DNA of 64,000 nucleotides, from positions 93,882-157,881 of the forward strand of contig CAYGOV010000011.1 of the NCBI GenBank assembly GCA_964351625.1, written 5' to 3'. Source of the stretch: Marinoscillum sp964351625. GTDB lineage: Bacteria; Bacteroidota; Bacteroidia; Cytophagales; Cyclobacteriaceae. The notes below the pieces were generated by a model. The model saw only the letters and a list, made by a program, of their open reading frames with translations. It was not told where the DNA came from and did not search any database. The position numbers were made by a program, and so were the translations under genes. Positions 44,430 to 52,918 of this stretch are shown piece after piece (within the stretch, counting starts at the first letter, position 1; each line of letters begins with the position of its first letter).

Positions 44430-44660
44430 ATGTGGAAAGAAGAAAACAATAAACTGATACGTACTTTTGAATTCAAAAATTTCATTGAGGCGTTTGGATT
44501 CATGACAAGTGTAGCAATCATAGCTGAGAAGATGAATCATCATCCCAATTGGCGCAATGTTTATAACAAAGTCACTTTCGAACTCAATACCCATGATGCT
44601 GGTAATACTGTAACAGATAAAGACAGACAACTGGCCTCAGCTATTGATCAATTAATCTAA
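44430..44660 (+). CDS. phhB: Pterin-4a-carbinolamine dehydratase
   Basis: The ATG at 44430 gives the family-typical 76-residue start MWKEENNKLIRTFEFK; an ATG nine codons upstream overlaps the DUF493 stop and is less likely. MNHHPNWRNVYNKVTFELNTHDAGNTVTDKD contains the catalytic histidines and the DKDRQLA end motif, both intact. The enzyme regenerates tetrahydrobiopterin-like cofactors and may also stabilise a transcription factor in animals. No aromatic amino acid hydroxylase is visible in the window. Confidence 0.92.
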   Translation: MWKEENNKLIRTFEFKNFIEAFGFMTSVAIIAEKMNHHPNWRNVYNKVTFELNTHDAGNTVTDKDRQLASAIDQLI

Positions 44661-44662
44661 AC

Positions 44663-45346
44663 ATGGAAGAAGGGACCTCATTATATCTAGTTCCTACTCC
44701 TATCGGCAATCTTGGAGATTTTACGTTCCGAGCTGTCGAAGTGCTAAACCAAGTAGACAAAATTCTCGCAGAAGATACGCGAACATCAGGGGTCTTGCTT
44801 AAGCATTACCAAATCAAAACGCCAACAGAAAGCTTCCATTCATTCAATGAACATAAAAAAACCGAGGCTATCCTTACCAGACTAAAAGCAGGTGAAAAAC
44901 TAGCTTTGATAACAGACGCAGGTACTCCTGGAATATCTGATCCAGGTTTTATGCTCGCCAGAGCGGCTGCAGATGAGGGAATAAAAGTTGAATGCCTGCC
45001 TGGAGCAACAGCATTTGTCCCAGCCTTGGTTAAAAGCGGTTTGCCCTCTGATAAATTCGTTTTTGAGGGTTTTTTGCCACACAAAAAAGGTAGACAAACT
45101 AGGCTTTCAGTGTTAAAGGATGAGGTACGGACGATGGTTTTCTATGAATCTCCACATCGATTGATGAAGACACTTACGCAATTTCAAGAAACGATGGGTG
45201 ACGATAGGAATATTAGCGTATCAAGAGAATTAACTAAGAAATTCGAAGAAACAGTAAATGGGACCATTGCAGAGGTTATTGAGCACTTCAATACTCATAT
45301 AATTAAAGGTGAATTTGTAATTATTCTGGAAGGAGGTAAAGGATGA
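44663..45346 (+). CDS. rsmI: 16S rRNA (cytidine(1402)-2'-O)-methyltransferase
   Basis: The 227-residue protein shows the tetrapyrrole-methylase-like fold with YLVPTPIGNLGDFTFRAVEVL, ALITDAGTPGISDPG, GATAFVPALVKSGLP and FYESPHRLMKTL, all RsmI hallmarks. It methylates the ribose of C1402 in 16S rRNA. It overlaps the following gene by 4 bp (ATGA). Confidence 0.95.
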   Translation: MEEGTSLYLVPTPIGNLGDFTFRAVEVLNQVDKILAEDTRTSGVLLKHYQIKTPTESFHSFNEHKKTEAILTRLKAGEKLALITDAGTPGISDPGFMLARAAADEGIKVECLPGATAFVPALVKSGLPSDKFVFEGFLPHKKGRQTRLSVLKDEVRTMVFYESPHRLMKTLTQFQETMGDDRNISVSRELTKKFEETVNGTIAEVIEHFNTHIIKGEFVIILEGGKG

Positions 45347-46137
45347 TCGACTTAAATCAGTTGACAACTACGGTAAGGGCTATTGCCAAAGAAGCTGGTG
45401 CATTCATAAAAAAAGAGCGTGAGACCTTTACAAAGGAACACATTGAACTAAAAGGCAAAAGCAATTTGGTCTCCTATGTTGATAAGGAAACAGAGAAGTT
45501 ACTTGTAAGCAAACTAAAGGAGCTCATTCCTGACGCTGGTTTCATCACGGAGGAAAACACTATCGCACAAAAACAAAAGGAATACACGTGGATCATCGAT
45601 CCATTGGATGGCACCACAAATTTTATCCATGGCCTTCCTACCTATTCTGTGAGTATTGGTCTCTTACAATCAGATGAAATTGTTCTTGGTGTAGTTTATG
45701 AAGTGAATTTAGACGAAAGCTTCTATGCTCATAGAGGAGGTGGCGCCTTTCTTAATGGCCAAAAAATATCAGTAAGTGATGCCTCTGAGATTTCTGATAG
45801 CCTTTTTGCGACAGGTTTCCCAATCTTTAATTTTGAAAAAATAGATCAATATATGGCTATCCTCAATGATCTGATGAAAGATGCTCATGGTCTGAGACGT
45901 GTTGGGAGTGCTGCGGTTGATCTGGCATATGTTGCATGTGGAAGGTATGAGGGTTATTTTGAATACAATCTAAACTCTTGGGATGTGGCCGCTGGGATTC
46001 TTTTGGTTAAAGAGGCCGGTGGTACAGTGAGTGATTTCTCGGGTGCTGATAATGCCTTATTTGGCAAAGAGCTAGTGGCTGGTGGTGATGTATTCCCTGC
46101 TCTTCTAAGTACAATTCGGAAATTTTGGAATCACTAG
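45343..46137 (+). CDS. suhB: Inositol monophosphatase family protein
   Basis: This 264-residue phosphatase has the metal-binding motif WIIDPLDGTTNFIHGLP, EEN around residue 68 as the other metal ligand, and WDVAAGILLVKEAGG near the end. It may dephosphorylate inositol phosphate or act like SuhB in rRNA transcription; the sequence does not separate these. Its stop codon shares CTAG with that of the convergent radical SAM gene. Confidence 0.9.
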   Translation: MIDLNQLTTTVRAIAKEAGAFIKKERETFTKEHIELKGKSNLVSYVDKETEKLLVSKLKELIPDAGFITEENTIAQKQKEYTWIIDPLDGTTNFIHGLPTYSVSIGLLQSDEIVLGVVYEVNLDESFYAHRGGGAFLNGQKISVSDASEISDSLFATGFPIFNFEKIDQYMAILNDLMKDAHGLRRVGSAAVDLAYVACGRYEGYFEYNLNSWDVAAGILLVKEAGGTVSDFSGADNALFGKELVAGGDVFPALLSTIRKFWNH

Positions 46138-47162
46138 GCTTTCGCCCAAACAGGAGTGCCTTCGGAGCAATTTTTGCACATCTCTATTTCAGTCCGAGCA
46201 TTTAATATTTGATTTCTAAAGCTCCTATAGCTTTCTCCATTCCAAATCTCAGAAAATGATTTATTAGCCGTGCTACCCAGCACATGATGAGCGTCTTTAT
46301 CAAAACAGCATGGAACTACCTTTCCATCCCATGTCATCACACAACTGTGCCACATCTTCCAACATTCATCCAGCATTTTGTTTTTGATATGGTACTTGCC
46401 ATTTGGCCCCTTGGCATATCGCGAATATTTTGAGTTTTTCGGAATGAGCACATTGCCATCTTCAAAGTCATATATCTGAGCTGTCTTGAAGGCAACAGAA
46501 TCCACACCGTACTGCTTGGCCATACGATTAATTGTAGGAATATCATGCTCGTTTGGAGCTACGACTAAGAACTGCCAAACAACATTTGGGGTTGTTGACT
46601 TCAGCTGTTTCTTCCAATAGAGTATGCGCTCAGTCCCCGCTAAAACTTCCGAGAGTTCACCTGTTTTGCGATAAGCCTCGTATGTTACTTGAGTTGCTCC
46701 ATCTATGGAAATGATCAACCTATCCAGTCCGGATTTTACAATCTCTTGGGCCGCTTTGTCATTTAAAAAATGAGCATTTGTGGAGGTCGCTGTATAGATC
46801 CGCTTGTCGGCAGCATAACGAATCATCGAGATCAAATCCGGATGAAGAAAGGGCTCACCTTGAAAGTAAAAGATCAGATAAAACAACGTATCTGAAAGTT
46901 CATCGATGACTTTAGTGAAAAGTGCAGGATCGAGACGGCCTGTTGGTCGGGTAAATGAACGCAATCCACTTGGACATTCAGGACACCTGAGATTGCATGC
47001 CGTAGTAGGCTCTACGGTAAGGGAAATCGGCAAACCACTGATTTGCGCTTGGCCATTTTTGCGGGATTTGGAGAAACTTCGGTAAATCCTCCATGCATTC
47101 TTTATTCGATTAAAGGTTAGCTTTGACGCCAATTGGTAACCATCACGAACATTGATATACAT
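46134..47162 (-). CDS. Radical SAM protein with SPASM-type C-terminus
   Basis: This 342-residue protein has the radical SAM cysteines C56, C60 and C63 in CNLRCPEC, and a C-terminal cysteine set (CWKMWHSC, PCCFD, CKNC) that would bind auxiliary iron-sulfur clusters as in SPASM proteins. SPASM enzymes often modify peptides or act as anaerobic maturases. No candidate precursor peptide is visible within the nearest genes. It is divergent from the Lnb-like gene with only 11 bp between starts. Confidence 0.88.
   Translation of the reverse strand: MYINVRDGYQLASKLTFNRIKNAWRIYRSFSKSRKNGQAQISGLPISLTVEPTTACNLRCPECPSGLRSFTRPTGRLDPALFTKVIDELSDTLFYLIFYFQGEPFLHPDLISMIRYAADKRIYTATSTNAHFLNDKAAQEIVKSGLDRLIISIDGATQVTYEAYRKTGELSEVLAGTERILYWKKQLKSTTPNVVWQFLVVAPNEHDIPTINRMAKQYGVDSVAFKTAQIYDFEDGNVLIPKNSKYSRYAKGPNGKYHIKNKMLDECWKMWHSCVMTWDGKVVPCCFDKDAHHVLGSTANKSFSEIWNGESYRSFRNQILNARTEIEMCKNCSEGTPVWAKA
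47118..47125 (+). promoter_or_regulatory. -7 box for the Lnb/DUF4105 gene inside the radical SAM gene
   Basis: TAGCTTTG on the plus strand is an exact TAnnTTTG match, 48 nt before the Lnb-like ATG. It lies within the coding sequence of the divergent radical SAM gene, since the 11-bp gap cannot hold a promoter. Confidence 0.35.
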
Positions 47163-47173
47163 AGTTTAAACTT

Positions 47174-48385
47174 ATGAATCATTCACTTCATATATATCTA
47201 AAAAGCTTGATTTTTTCTCTTTTAATGATGCTAGGTTTAGCCTCATTTACCCAAGAAATAAGGGTTTCCGAACAAGCGCAATTCAGTATCATGACTCTCG
47301 GGCCTTATCAAGGTGAGCTTTATTCCGCTTTTGGTCATAGTGCAATTCGGCTCACAGATCCAGTCAACAATGTGGACTGGATTTACAACTATGGCGTTTT
47401 CGATTTCAATCAGGAAAACTTCTATTGGAATTTTGCCAAAGGTGAAATGCTTTACAAGCTCGGCATGTCTCGTTACAAACCATTCAGAGACCATTACATA
47501 GAAGACGACAGATATATTATCGAACAAAGACTCAACCTCACACAAGCCGAGAACCAACGATTGGCTGATTTTCTAAGCAACAATTACAAGCCAGAAAACA
47601 AAGACTACCTCTACAACTATGTATATGACAATTGCGCTACCAAGATGCGCGCGGTTCTGGACAGTGTGTTTCCTGGACAGATCACCTATGATTTGAGCTA
47701 TGTTCAGCAAGACAAAACCATTCGTGATCTAATGGATGATTATCTGGCTTATCAGCCTTGGGGCGATTGGATTATAGATATTGGATTAGGTCAGCAAATT
47801 GATAAAGTGGCCAGCCCAGAAGAATACATGTTTTTACCTGATTACGTAGAGTTGGCTTTGGCCAAAGCTACCATTACGAAAGACTCAACAACCGTTCCCT
47901 TAGTTAGTGAAAGTGTACAAGTGCATACTTCAAGTGGAGCGGAGGAGGAGAATGAGATGTTCACACCTTTCAATTTCTTCGTGATCATGTTTTTTGTGGT
48001 AGGATTCATCACCAATAGAGATTTCAAGAAGAACAAACGCACAAAATGGATTGATCCTGTGGTATTTACTTTGGCTGGATTGATCGGTTGGTGGGTTGTG
48101 TTTTTGTGGTTTGGAACAGCACATTTATCAAAAGACAACCTCAATATTCTCTGGGCTATTCCTCTGCACATCCCCTTCTCTTACATGCTTGGCATCAAGA
48201 AGTTTCAGAAATTTCTCCGCATCTATTTCCTTGTGGTTTCTGCTTGGTCTGTAGTCCTCTTGGTAATCTACAGCGCATTGCCCCAGCCACTTCATATGGC
48301 TATGATCCCACTGATCTTGACAATGGTTCTAAGAGGATTTTACATCCATTTTGATTTGCGTAAGCAACTCAAAAAAAGTAGTTGA
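47174..48385 (+). CDS. Lnb/DUF4105 lipoprotein N-acyltransferase-like protein
   Basis: The 403-residue protein has a signal peptide (to about residue 26) and a periplasmic DUF4105 domain with HS at 55-56 (SAFGHSAIRLTD) and the putative active-site Cys154 in YDNCATKMR. Five hydrophobic segments follow between 265 and 395. DUF4105 proteins with this layout are the Lnb family reported to N-acylate lipoproteins in Bacteroides; the assignment rests on family recall. It fits an organism with many lipoproteins. The end overlaps the convergent LysE gene by 17 bp. Confidence 0.82.
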   Translation: MNHSLHIYLKSLIFSLLMMLGLASFTQEIRVSEQAQFSIMTLGPYQGELYSAFGHSAIRLTDPVNNVDWIYNYGVFDFNQENFYWNFAKGEMLYKLGMSRYKPFRDHYIEDDRYIIEQRLNLTQAENQRLADFLSNNYKPENKDYLYNYVYDNCATKMRAVLDSVFPGQITYDLSYVQQDKTIRDLMDDYLAYQPWGDWIIDIGLGQQIDKVASPEEYMFLPDYVELALAKATITKDSTTVPLVSESVQVHTSSGAEEENEMFTPFNFFVIMFFVVGFITNRDFKKNKRTKWIDPVVFTLAGLIGWWVVFLWFGTAHLSKDNLNILWAIPLHIPFSYMLGIKKFQKFLRIYFLVVSAWSVVLLVIYSALPQPLHMAMIPLILTMVLRGFYIHFDLRKQLKKSS

Positions 48386-48986
48386 AAAGTCCATAAGCCC
48401 CCATTGAGAGAAAGAGAATTCCTGGCAATCGATATACCAAAAAGCTGTTGCTTGCGAAATGAGCAAAGCGAGCTCCGATTTTATTGACTAAAAGTAGGAG
48501 TAAAAACGTGCCTGCAGCAATTCCAAATATGTAGGCCCAATAGCCATAATCATCCAGCGAAACTAAAGATTGGCTTTGCAGGAATGCCGTGACCATGAGC
48601 CAAAAAGGAATGGTCAGGGGATTTAATAAACTGAGAACTACACCTCTACCAAAACCATTCTTAGCAGAATTTGTGTTTGATTTATCTACAAGCTTCTGGG
48701 TTTGATTTTTTGCAAATAGATTGACAAATCCCAAAGAAATTAGGACTAGAGAAGATATCACATCAAAAAAAGCTGTGAATTCCGGCTTAGCGCTTAAGTA
48801 TATCTGAAACCTCACAGTGATACCAGCATATATCAATTCTGTAATTGATGCTCCCAGCGCAAAGTATAATGCCGCGCGCCTATGCCCCTGAATGGAAAGC
48901 TGCATTCCTGTAATGTTGATTGATCCTGGGGGAATGGAACCAATAAAGCTCACCAGAAACGCAACCACAAACACTTGGATGATCAC
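48369..48986 (-). CDS. LysE/RhtB-family exporter
   Basis: This 205-residue protein has about six hydrophobic segments and the family start SFIGSIPPGSINITGMQLSIQG with the Pro-Gly motif. LysE/RhtB proteins export amino acids or small peptides. The start is GTG at 48986, overlapping the stop of the ATP-grasp gene (GTGA). That link suggests that it exports what the ATP-grasp ligase makes. Confidence 0.85.
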   Translation of the reverse strand: MIIQVFVVAFLVSFIGSIPPGSINITGMQLSIQGHRRAALYFALGASITELIYAGITVRFQIYLSAKPEFTAFFDVISSLVLISLGFVNLFAKNQTQKLVDKSNTNSAKNGFGRGVVLSLLNPLTIPFWLMVTAFLQSQSLVSLDDYGYWAYIFGIAAGTFLLLLLVNKIGARFAHFASNSFLVYRLPGILFLSMGAYGLFNYFF

Positions 48987-50020
48987 AATCCTATAAATTT
49001 TTTATTGTATTCCTTAATGGCTTTCATCTTTTTGATCCCTTTTCTAAAAGACCAATAAGGTACTCCAGATCTATGATTTGCTCGGCTGATCTCGGCAAGT
49101 TTGCGAAGGTGGTAAAATATAGATCGATAACCCGCCAATAGCGATGATCCTGGATGGTAGATATGCGCAGGCTCTGCCCCAGCGCCATTCAATTCCAATA
49201 TTTTAAATTCTCTCAGCTCTTCTAAAGCTTCATAAGAAGCACATCTCAAGTCAAAACGTCCAAAATAAAACCCTTCAATTTGACTACTCACCACATCAAA
49301 TGCTTCTTCTAATTTATCTGTGATATTATTTCCAGCATCAAGAAAGATCGTTCCGCGACAATGATTTCCAATTCCTTCAACTTTCACTTTTTCACCACTT
49401 TTAGGAATCAACGGCATTAATTGTGAAAATCGTTTGTGGTTAAAGTCGAGTTGCACCTGCGCTCTAGGGTTTGTTTCGAGCAATTGCCTTACAGAATTTA
49501 ATCCATCGCCTACTACACTTAAAAACTGTTTTTCAACAATGGATGTGATCTTTCCCTTGGCTTCACCGGGTATCTTCATATAAAATAGCCCGAGCTCTAT
49601 AGGTAGATCGACAAACTCCTGGATCAAATAGGGGACAGGACAAGCCTCATGATATTTTTTCAAATCAGATTCTGAATGAATCACTTCAACAAGATTACCT
49701 CGCTCGCCAATGTCAGGCTTGGCAATGACTGGATAGCCAATTTGCCCTGCTAAATTTTTCGCTAGCTCAAATTCAGTGGACTTAATTAAGCTGAATTTCG
49801 GAAGATATTCCTTTGGTATCAGTTCCAAAATCTCTGATTTGCTCTCTCCCAGCATTCCACCAAAATCAATGGTAGGATTAGATGCCGTGAAAAAGAAGAA
49901 TGACCGACATCTCAGCGCCAACCAGCCGAAATAAAAGAACACAGGAAAATAGAATACCAAGAAAGGCCAGAATTCCCAGTTAGTAATTCGATGAAAAAAT
50001 CTACTGGTCCTAGAAATCAT
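48983..50020 (-). CDS. Membrane-anchored ATP-grasp ligase, substrate unknown
   Basis: The 345-residue protein has a hydrophobic N-terminal region (about 17-45) that would place it at the membrane, then an ATP-grasp core. Visible motifs are YPVIAKPDIGERG (lysine K101), PYLIQEFVD (131-138), GRFDLR (254-259) and ILELNGAGAEP (274-284) with Glu and Asn that bind magnesium. The family makes amide or thioester bonds to carboxylates; this member could join amino acids. I do not recognise the exact subfamily. It is 7 nt from the DinB gene and overlaps the LysE gene. Confidence 0.82.
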   Translation of the reverse strand: MISRTSRFFHRITNWEFWPFLVFYFPVFFYFGWLALRCRSFFFFTASNPTIDFGGMLGESKSEILELIPKEYLPKFSLIKSTEFELAKNLAGQIGYPVIAKPDIGERGNLVEVIHSESDLKKYHEACPVPYLIQEFVDLPIELGLFYMKIPGEAKGKITSIVEKQFLSVVGDGLNSVRQLLETNPRAQVQLDFNHKRFSQLMPLIPKSGEKVKVEGIGNHCRGTIFLDAGNNITDKLEEAFDVVSSQIEGFYFGRFDLRCASYEALEELREFKILELNGAGAEPAHIYHPGSSLLAGYRSIFYHLRKLAEISRANHRSGVPYWSFRKGIKKMKAIKEYNKKFIGL

Positions 50021-50027
50021 ACGATTA

Positions 50028-50540
50028 TCAGGCTTTCTGTGCCTGCATGAACTTCACTGTAGAGCTTGCTACACCGAAATGAGTGGGTATTTGAATTGTA
50101 GGGAAAATATTTTTTAAACCGATTTTAATCAATGCCATATGATGCACCGCATGCTCTATGTTGTATGCAAGTTCTCGGTGATAGCTTGTAGCTAGTGTCA
50201 TTGGCACATCATCCTCGATATCATACGAGGCATGCAGCTTGATTTGAAAATTTGCTTTTCTAGCATTTATGGAAGATTGGATAGCACAAAGCAAATCGCT
50301 AGCTAATCGAAGATCTTCCTGAAGGTTCTGATCATGCTTTCGAAGATCATAGTTGAGCTCACCGTCAGTTTGTGCGTCTTCTAGGCATTGAAAAAATTCC
50401 AGTGTATGCCTCACATGCTGCCCTATACTAGATCCATTCAGTATCGCCAGTGGCTTGGCAAAGTCTTCAGTTGCAAGTTGCCCTAAAACAATGCTAATTT
50501 GGTCCAGAAGCTGGCAAGCTGATTCATTGATTGACTTCAT
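50028..50540 (-). CDS. DinB-family protein, possible bacillithiol S-transferase relative
   Basis: The ATG at 50540 gives 170 residues; a TTG three codons earlier is less likely. The four-helix DinB fold is supported by the three-His metal site, His 42 or 45 in GQHVRHTLEFF plus H130 and H134 in YNIEHAVHHMALIKIG. DinB/YfiT members include bacillithiol S-transferases, and bshC, ypdA and ytxJ are in this window, so such a role is plausible but unproven. Neighbours are a YHS protein and a membrane-anchored ATP-grasp ligase. Confidence 0.8.
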   Translation of the reverse strand: MKSINESACQLLDQISIVLGQLATEDFAKPLAILNGSSIGQHVRHTLEFFQCLEDAQTDGELNYDLRKHDQNLQEDLRLASDLLCAIQSSINARKANFQIKLHASYDIEDDVPMTLATSYHRELAYNIEHAVHHMALIKIGLKNIFPTIQIPTHFGVASSTVKFMQAQKA

Positions 50541-50551
50541 AACACGCAAGA

Positions 50552-51001
50552 TTAATCAGATTCGGATTTTGAAGACCAATTGTCGTCGGCTTTTATCAAA
50601 AAATACGACTCATCCTCCTTCCAAGGAATGAGTGTATTGTTTCCTCGTTTATTGTAAAAGAGATAGAGTTTTCCCTCTGTGATGGTATAAGTCATTGGGT
50701 CTACTTCCACCAAATCGCCGTTCAAACCCATAGCGTAAGCACACCACCCGCCATATTGAGGAAGATACTTATCTGGGGATTTTTTGAATAGCAAAAGATT
50801 TTTTTCATCAGCGAAGAGATATTTCACTTGGTCTAGAACTACGCTATATTTTTCAACTCCCACAGATGGTTTGTTATCAAAATAGCTCACCAAATCATAT
50901 CCATCGGCACCAAGTCCATTCTTGGAAGTATTAGTCACTTGCTGAGCATTTGATAGCAAGTGGACAAAAAGGAAGATTATGGAGATTAAATACTTGATCA
51001 T
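50552..51001 (-). CDS. Exported YHS-domain protein
   Basis: This 149-residue protein has a signal peptide ending in SNAQ and one YHS-like domain with GADGYDLVSYF, YLFADEKNLLLFKKSPDKYLP and YGGWCAYAMG. The single cysteine in GWCAYA might bind metal or be redox active. YHS domains are often linked to metals in transport proteins. It lies 11 nt upstream of the DinB gene start. Confidence 0.82.
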   Translation of the reverse strand: MIKYLISIIFLFVHLLSNAQQVTNTSKNGLGADGYDLVSYFDNKPSVGVEKYSVVLDQVKYLFADEKNLLLFKKSPDKYLPQYGGWCAYAMGLNGDLVEVDPMTYTITEGKLYLFYNKRGNNTLIPWKEDESYFLIKADDNWSSKSESD

Positions 51002-51043
51002 GATTGCAAAAACACCTGTGAAGATAATCAGGTTTTCAGCTTG

Positions 51044-51517
51044 TCATCGTTTGCTAGCGGACATTTGCCGCATAGACTCTATAGTTAAATCCATCTCAAA
51101 TCCTTTGCCAACCAAAAACGCCAGGGTTTTTTGCTTCTTTGACCACTCATCTCCTTTCAATGAATTCCATTTGGTAGCTACAAGGCTATCAAGCACTTCC
51201 TTGTATCGCTTTACATCAAGCGCATCCAACCCTGACTTTATTACGTCTTGAGGAATTTTATGTTGAAGCAACTCCAAATTGATGCGATGCTTCCCCCATT
51301 TGTTGAATTCAAACTTATCGTGGCAAAAAGCCTTACAGAAACGGTTCTCATCTATAAACCGCTCTTCAATGAGTTCACCTAAGATCTCATTGATCTCATC
51401 GTCTGTAAGTTCCAAGTTTTGAAGTTTTCGAGAAACCTCAAAAGGTGATCGCTCTCGTACTGAGCAAAACTTTGCTGCCTTATCCTTGGCTTGCTTGAGT
51501 AGCGCCGCCCGAGACAT
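51044..51517 (-). CDS. recX: RecX-family regulatory protein
   Basis: The 157-residue protein shows the RecX repeat-helix pattern (CSVRERSPFEVSRKLQ, ILGELIEERFIDENRFCKAF and WGKHRINLELLQHKI). RecX binds RecA filaments and limits recombination. recA is not in the window; the only other recombination gene is recF. It starts 3 nt after the stop of the YcxB-like gene, with which it may be co-transcribed. Confidence 0.9.
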   Translation of the reverse strand: MSRAALLKQAKDKAAKFCSVRERSPFEVSRKLQNLELTDDEINEILGELIEERFIDENRFCKAFCHDKFEFNKWGKHRINLELLQHKIPQDVIKSGLDALDVKRYKEVLDSLVATKWNSLKGDEWSKKQKTLAFLVGKGFEMDLTIESMRQMSASKR

Positions 51518-51520
51518 TTT

Positions 51521-51994
51521 TTATTTGATATAGCCCTTACGCTTCAACACAGTGTCAATGAATTTGATCTCATTGTCATTGTTGAAAATTTTACGTGGTA
51601 AAAAGATCAACTGCGCCTTACTCATGAAGAGAACAATGCTATCCTTTCCACGATGGACACGCTTTATCTGATCCCATTTCAACGGCATACCCTGCTTTGC
51701 ATTTAGCTTCAAAGTGATTTGTTGACTAGTGATCTCATAAGACATTTTTTGAAACATAAATTTTCCTTGCTCTAGCTGTGTCACCCCAGCAAATTGAATT
51801 AACCAAAACAGAAGGTAAAGCACCAATGCTATTGTCGCACTGATTGGCCACCACCAGCTTGGAGCAATGAAGTATCCAGCGCATATCCCCAAGAAGATTA
51901 ATGAAACCCACCATTGTTGTTTAAGTACAGCCACCAAGGCAGTTTTGATATACGTACCAGTTTGTAACTGATACTTTTTCGTTTTTACAATCAT
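51521..51994 (-). CDS. YcxB-like membrane protein
   Basis: The 157-residue protein has two hydrophobic helices at about 28-50 and 52-72 and a C-terminal soluble domain (ITLKLNAKQGMPLKWDQIKRVHRGKDSIVLFMSKAQLIFLPRKIF) similar to the YcxB-like domain. Function is unknown. It is packed between nadC (1 nt) and recX (3 nt). Confidence 0.78.
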   Translation of the reverse strand: MIVKTKKYQLQTGTYIKTALVAVLKQQWWVSLIFLGICAGYFIAPSWWWPISATIALVLYLLFWLIQFAGVTQLEQGKFMFQKMSYEITSQQITLKLNAKQGMPLKWDQIKRVHRGKDSIVLFMSKAQLIFLPRKIFNNDNEIKFIDTVLKRKGYIK

Positions 51995-51995
51995 T

Positions 51996-52859
51996 TTATT
52001 TTATCGCTTTTAAGCTCATATCTAAACTTTCATGAGAATGCGTCAATGCACCAACTGATATAAAGTTGACACCCGTCTCTGCAATATCTCTAATATTTTT
52101 TTCATTGATCCCACCTGAAGCCTCCGTTTCCATCCTTCCATCAATCATGTTGATGGCTTCTCTGATAGCAGACGGCAGCATATTGTCAAGCAATACACGC
52201 TGTACGTGTCCTGTAGATAAAACTTGCTCCAGCTCTTGCAGGTTTCTTACTTCCACTTCTATCTTAAGATTTAGGCTATTTCTTTTCAAATAATCTACTG
52301 TTGATAGGATGGCGTCCTTTACACCTCCAGCATAGTCGATGTGGTTGTCCTTCAACATCACCATGTCATATAAACCGTATCTATGATTCTGACCACCCCC
52401 AATCAATACTGCCCATTTCTCTGGTAGTCTAAAATTCGGTGTGGTCTTCCTAGTATCTAGCAGCTTAGCCTTAGTCCCACGAATAAGTTGATTCATTCGA
52501 TTTGTATAGGTAGCAATGCCACTCATGCGTTGAAGACAATTGAGAACCAATCGCTCCGCACCTAGAATGGCCTGTGCATTTCCTTGCACCACAAACCCTA
52601 CGTTTCCGTTCACTACAAACTCACCATCCTTCTTATAAAATTCAACTTGGATGGACTTATCTACATAGTGAAAGATGCGTTCTGCAAGTGACAAACCAGC
52701 GATGATCCCGTGATCTTTTATTAATAGCCGAGCATGACTGATCTTATTCATTGGTACACTACCCAAAGAACTATGATCTCCATCTCCAATGTCCTCTGCA
52801 AGTGCATTTTTGATAAAGAATCTGATGTTTTGCTCTGAAAGATATACGGGGTTAGCCAT
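51996..52859 (-). CDS. nadC: Quinolinate phosphoribosyltransferase
   Basis: The 287-residue enzyme has GDGDHSSLGS near 21, NCLQRMSGIATYT, LDTRKTTPNFRLPEKWAV and the strand ASGGINEKNIRDIAETGVNFISVGALTHS, typical of NadC. It makes nicotinate mononucleotide in de novo NAD synthesis. It follows the DUF4783 gene, as is common in Bacteroidota. A -7 box ends 7 nt before its ATG. Confidence 0.95.
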   Translation of the reverse strand: MANPVYLSEQNIRFFIKNALAEDIGDGDHSSLGSVPMNKISHARLLIKDHGIIAGLSLAERIFHYVDKSIQVEFYKKDGEFVVNGNVGFVVQGNAQAILGAERLVLNCLQRMSGIATYTNRMNQLIRGTKAKLLDTRKTTPNFRLPEKWAVLIGGGQNHRYGLYDMVMLKDNHIDYAGGVKDAILSTVDYLKRNSLNLKIEVEVRNLQELEQVLSTGHVQRVLLDNMLPSAIREAINMIDGRMETEASGGINEKNIRDIAETGVNFISVGALTHSHESLDMSLKAIK

Positions 52860-52866
52860 CTGACCG

Positions 52867-52874
52867 CAAAATTA
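52867..52874 (-). promoter_or_regulatory. -7 box for nadC
   Basis: TAATTTTG on the minus strand is an exact TAnnTTTG match 7 nt before the nadC ATG, implying a leader of only a few nucleotides. It directly abuts the inverted repeat at 52874-52892. Confidence 0.45.
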
Positions 52875-52918
52875 GAAAAGCTAGGCTTTTCTGATGCAGA
52901 ATGCGAATATTTATTCGC
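52874..52918. repeat. Two adjacent inverted repeats between nadC and DUF4783
   Basis: AGAAAAGC-TAG-GCTTTTCT (52874-52892) has 8-bp arms. GCGAATA-TT-TATTCGC (52903-52918) has 7-bp arms and covers the DUF4783 stop codon. The first could terminate DUF4783 transcription on the minus strand (followed by AATTTTG) or be part of nadC control. Confidence 0.6.

Noticed and set aside
47163..47172. AGTTTAAACT palindrome between divergent genes
   Set aside because: AT-rich 10-mer, likely by chance; no second copy seen.
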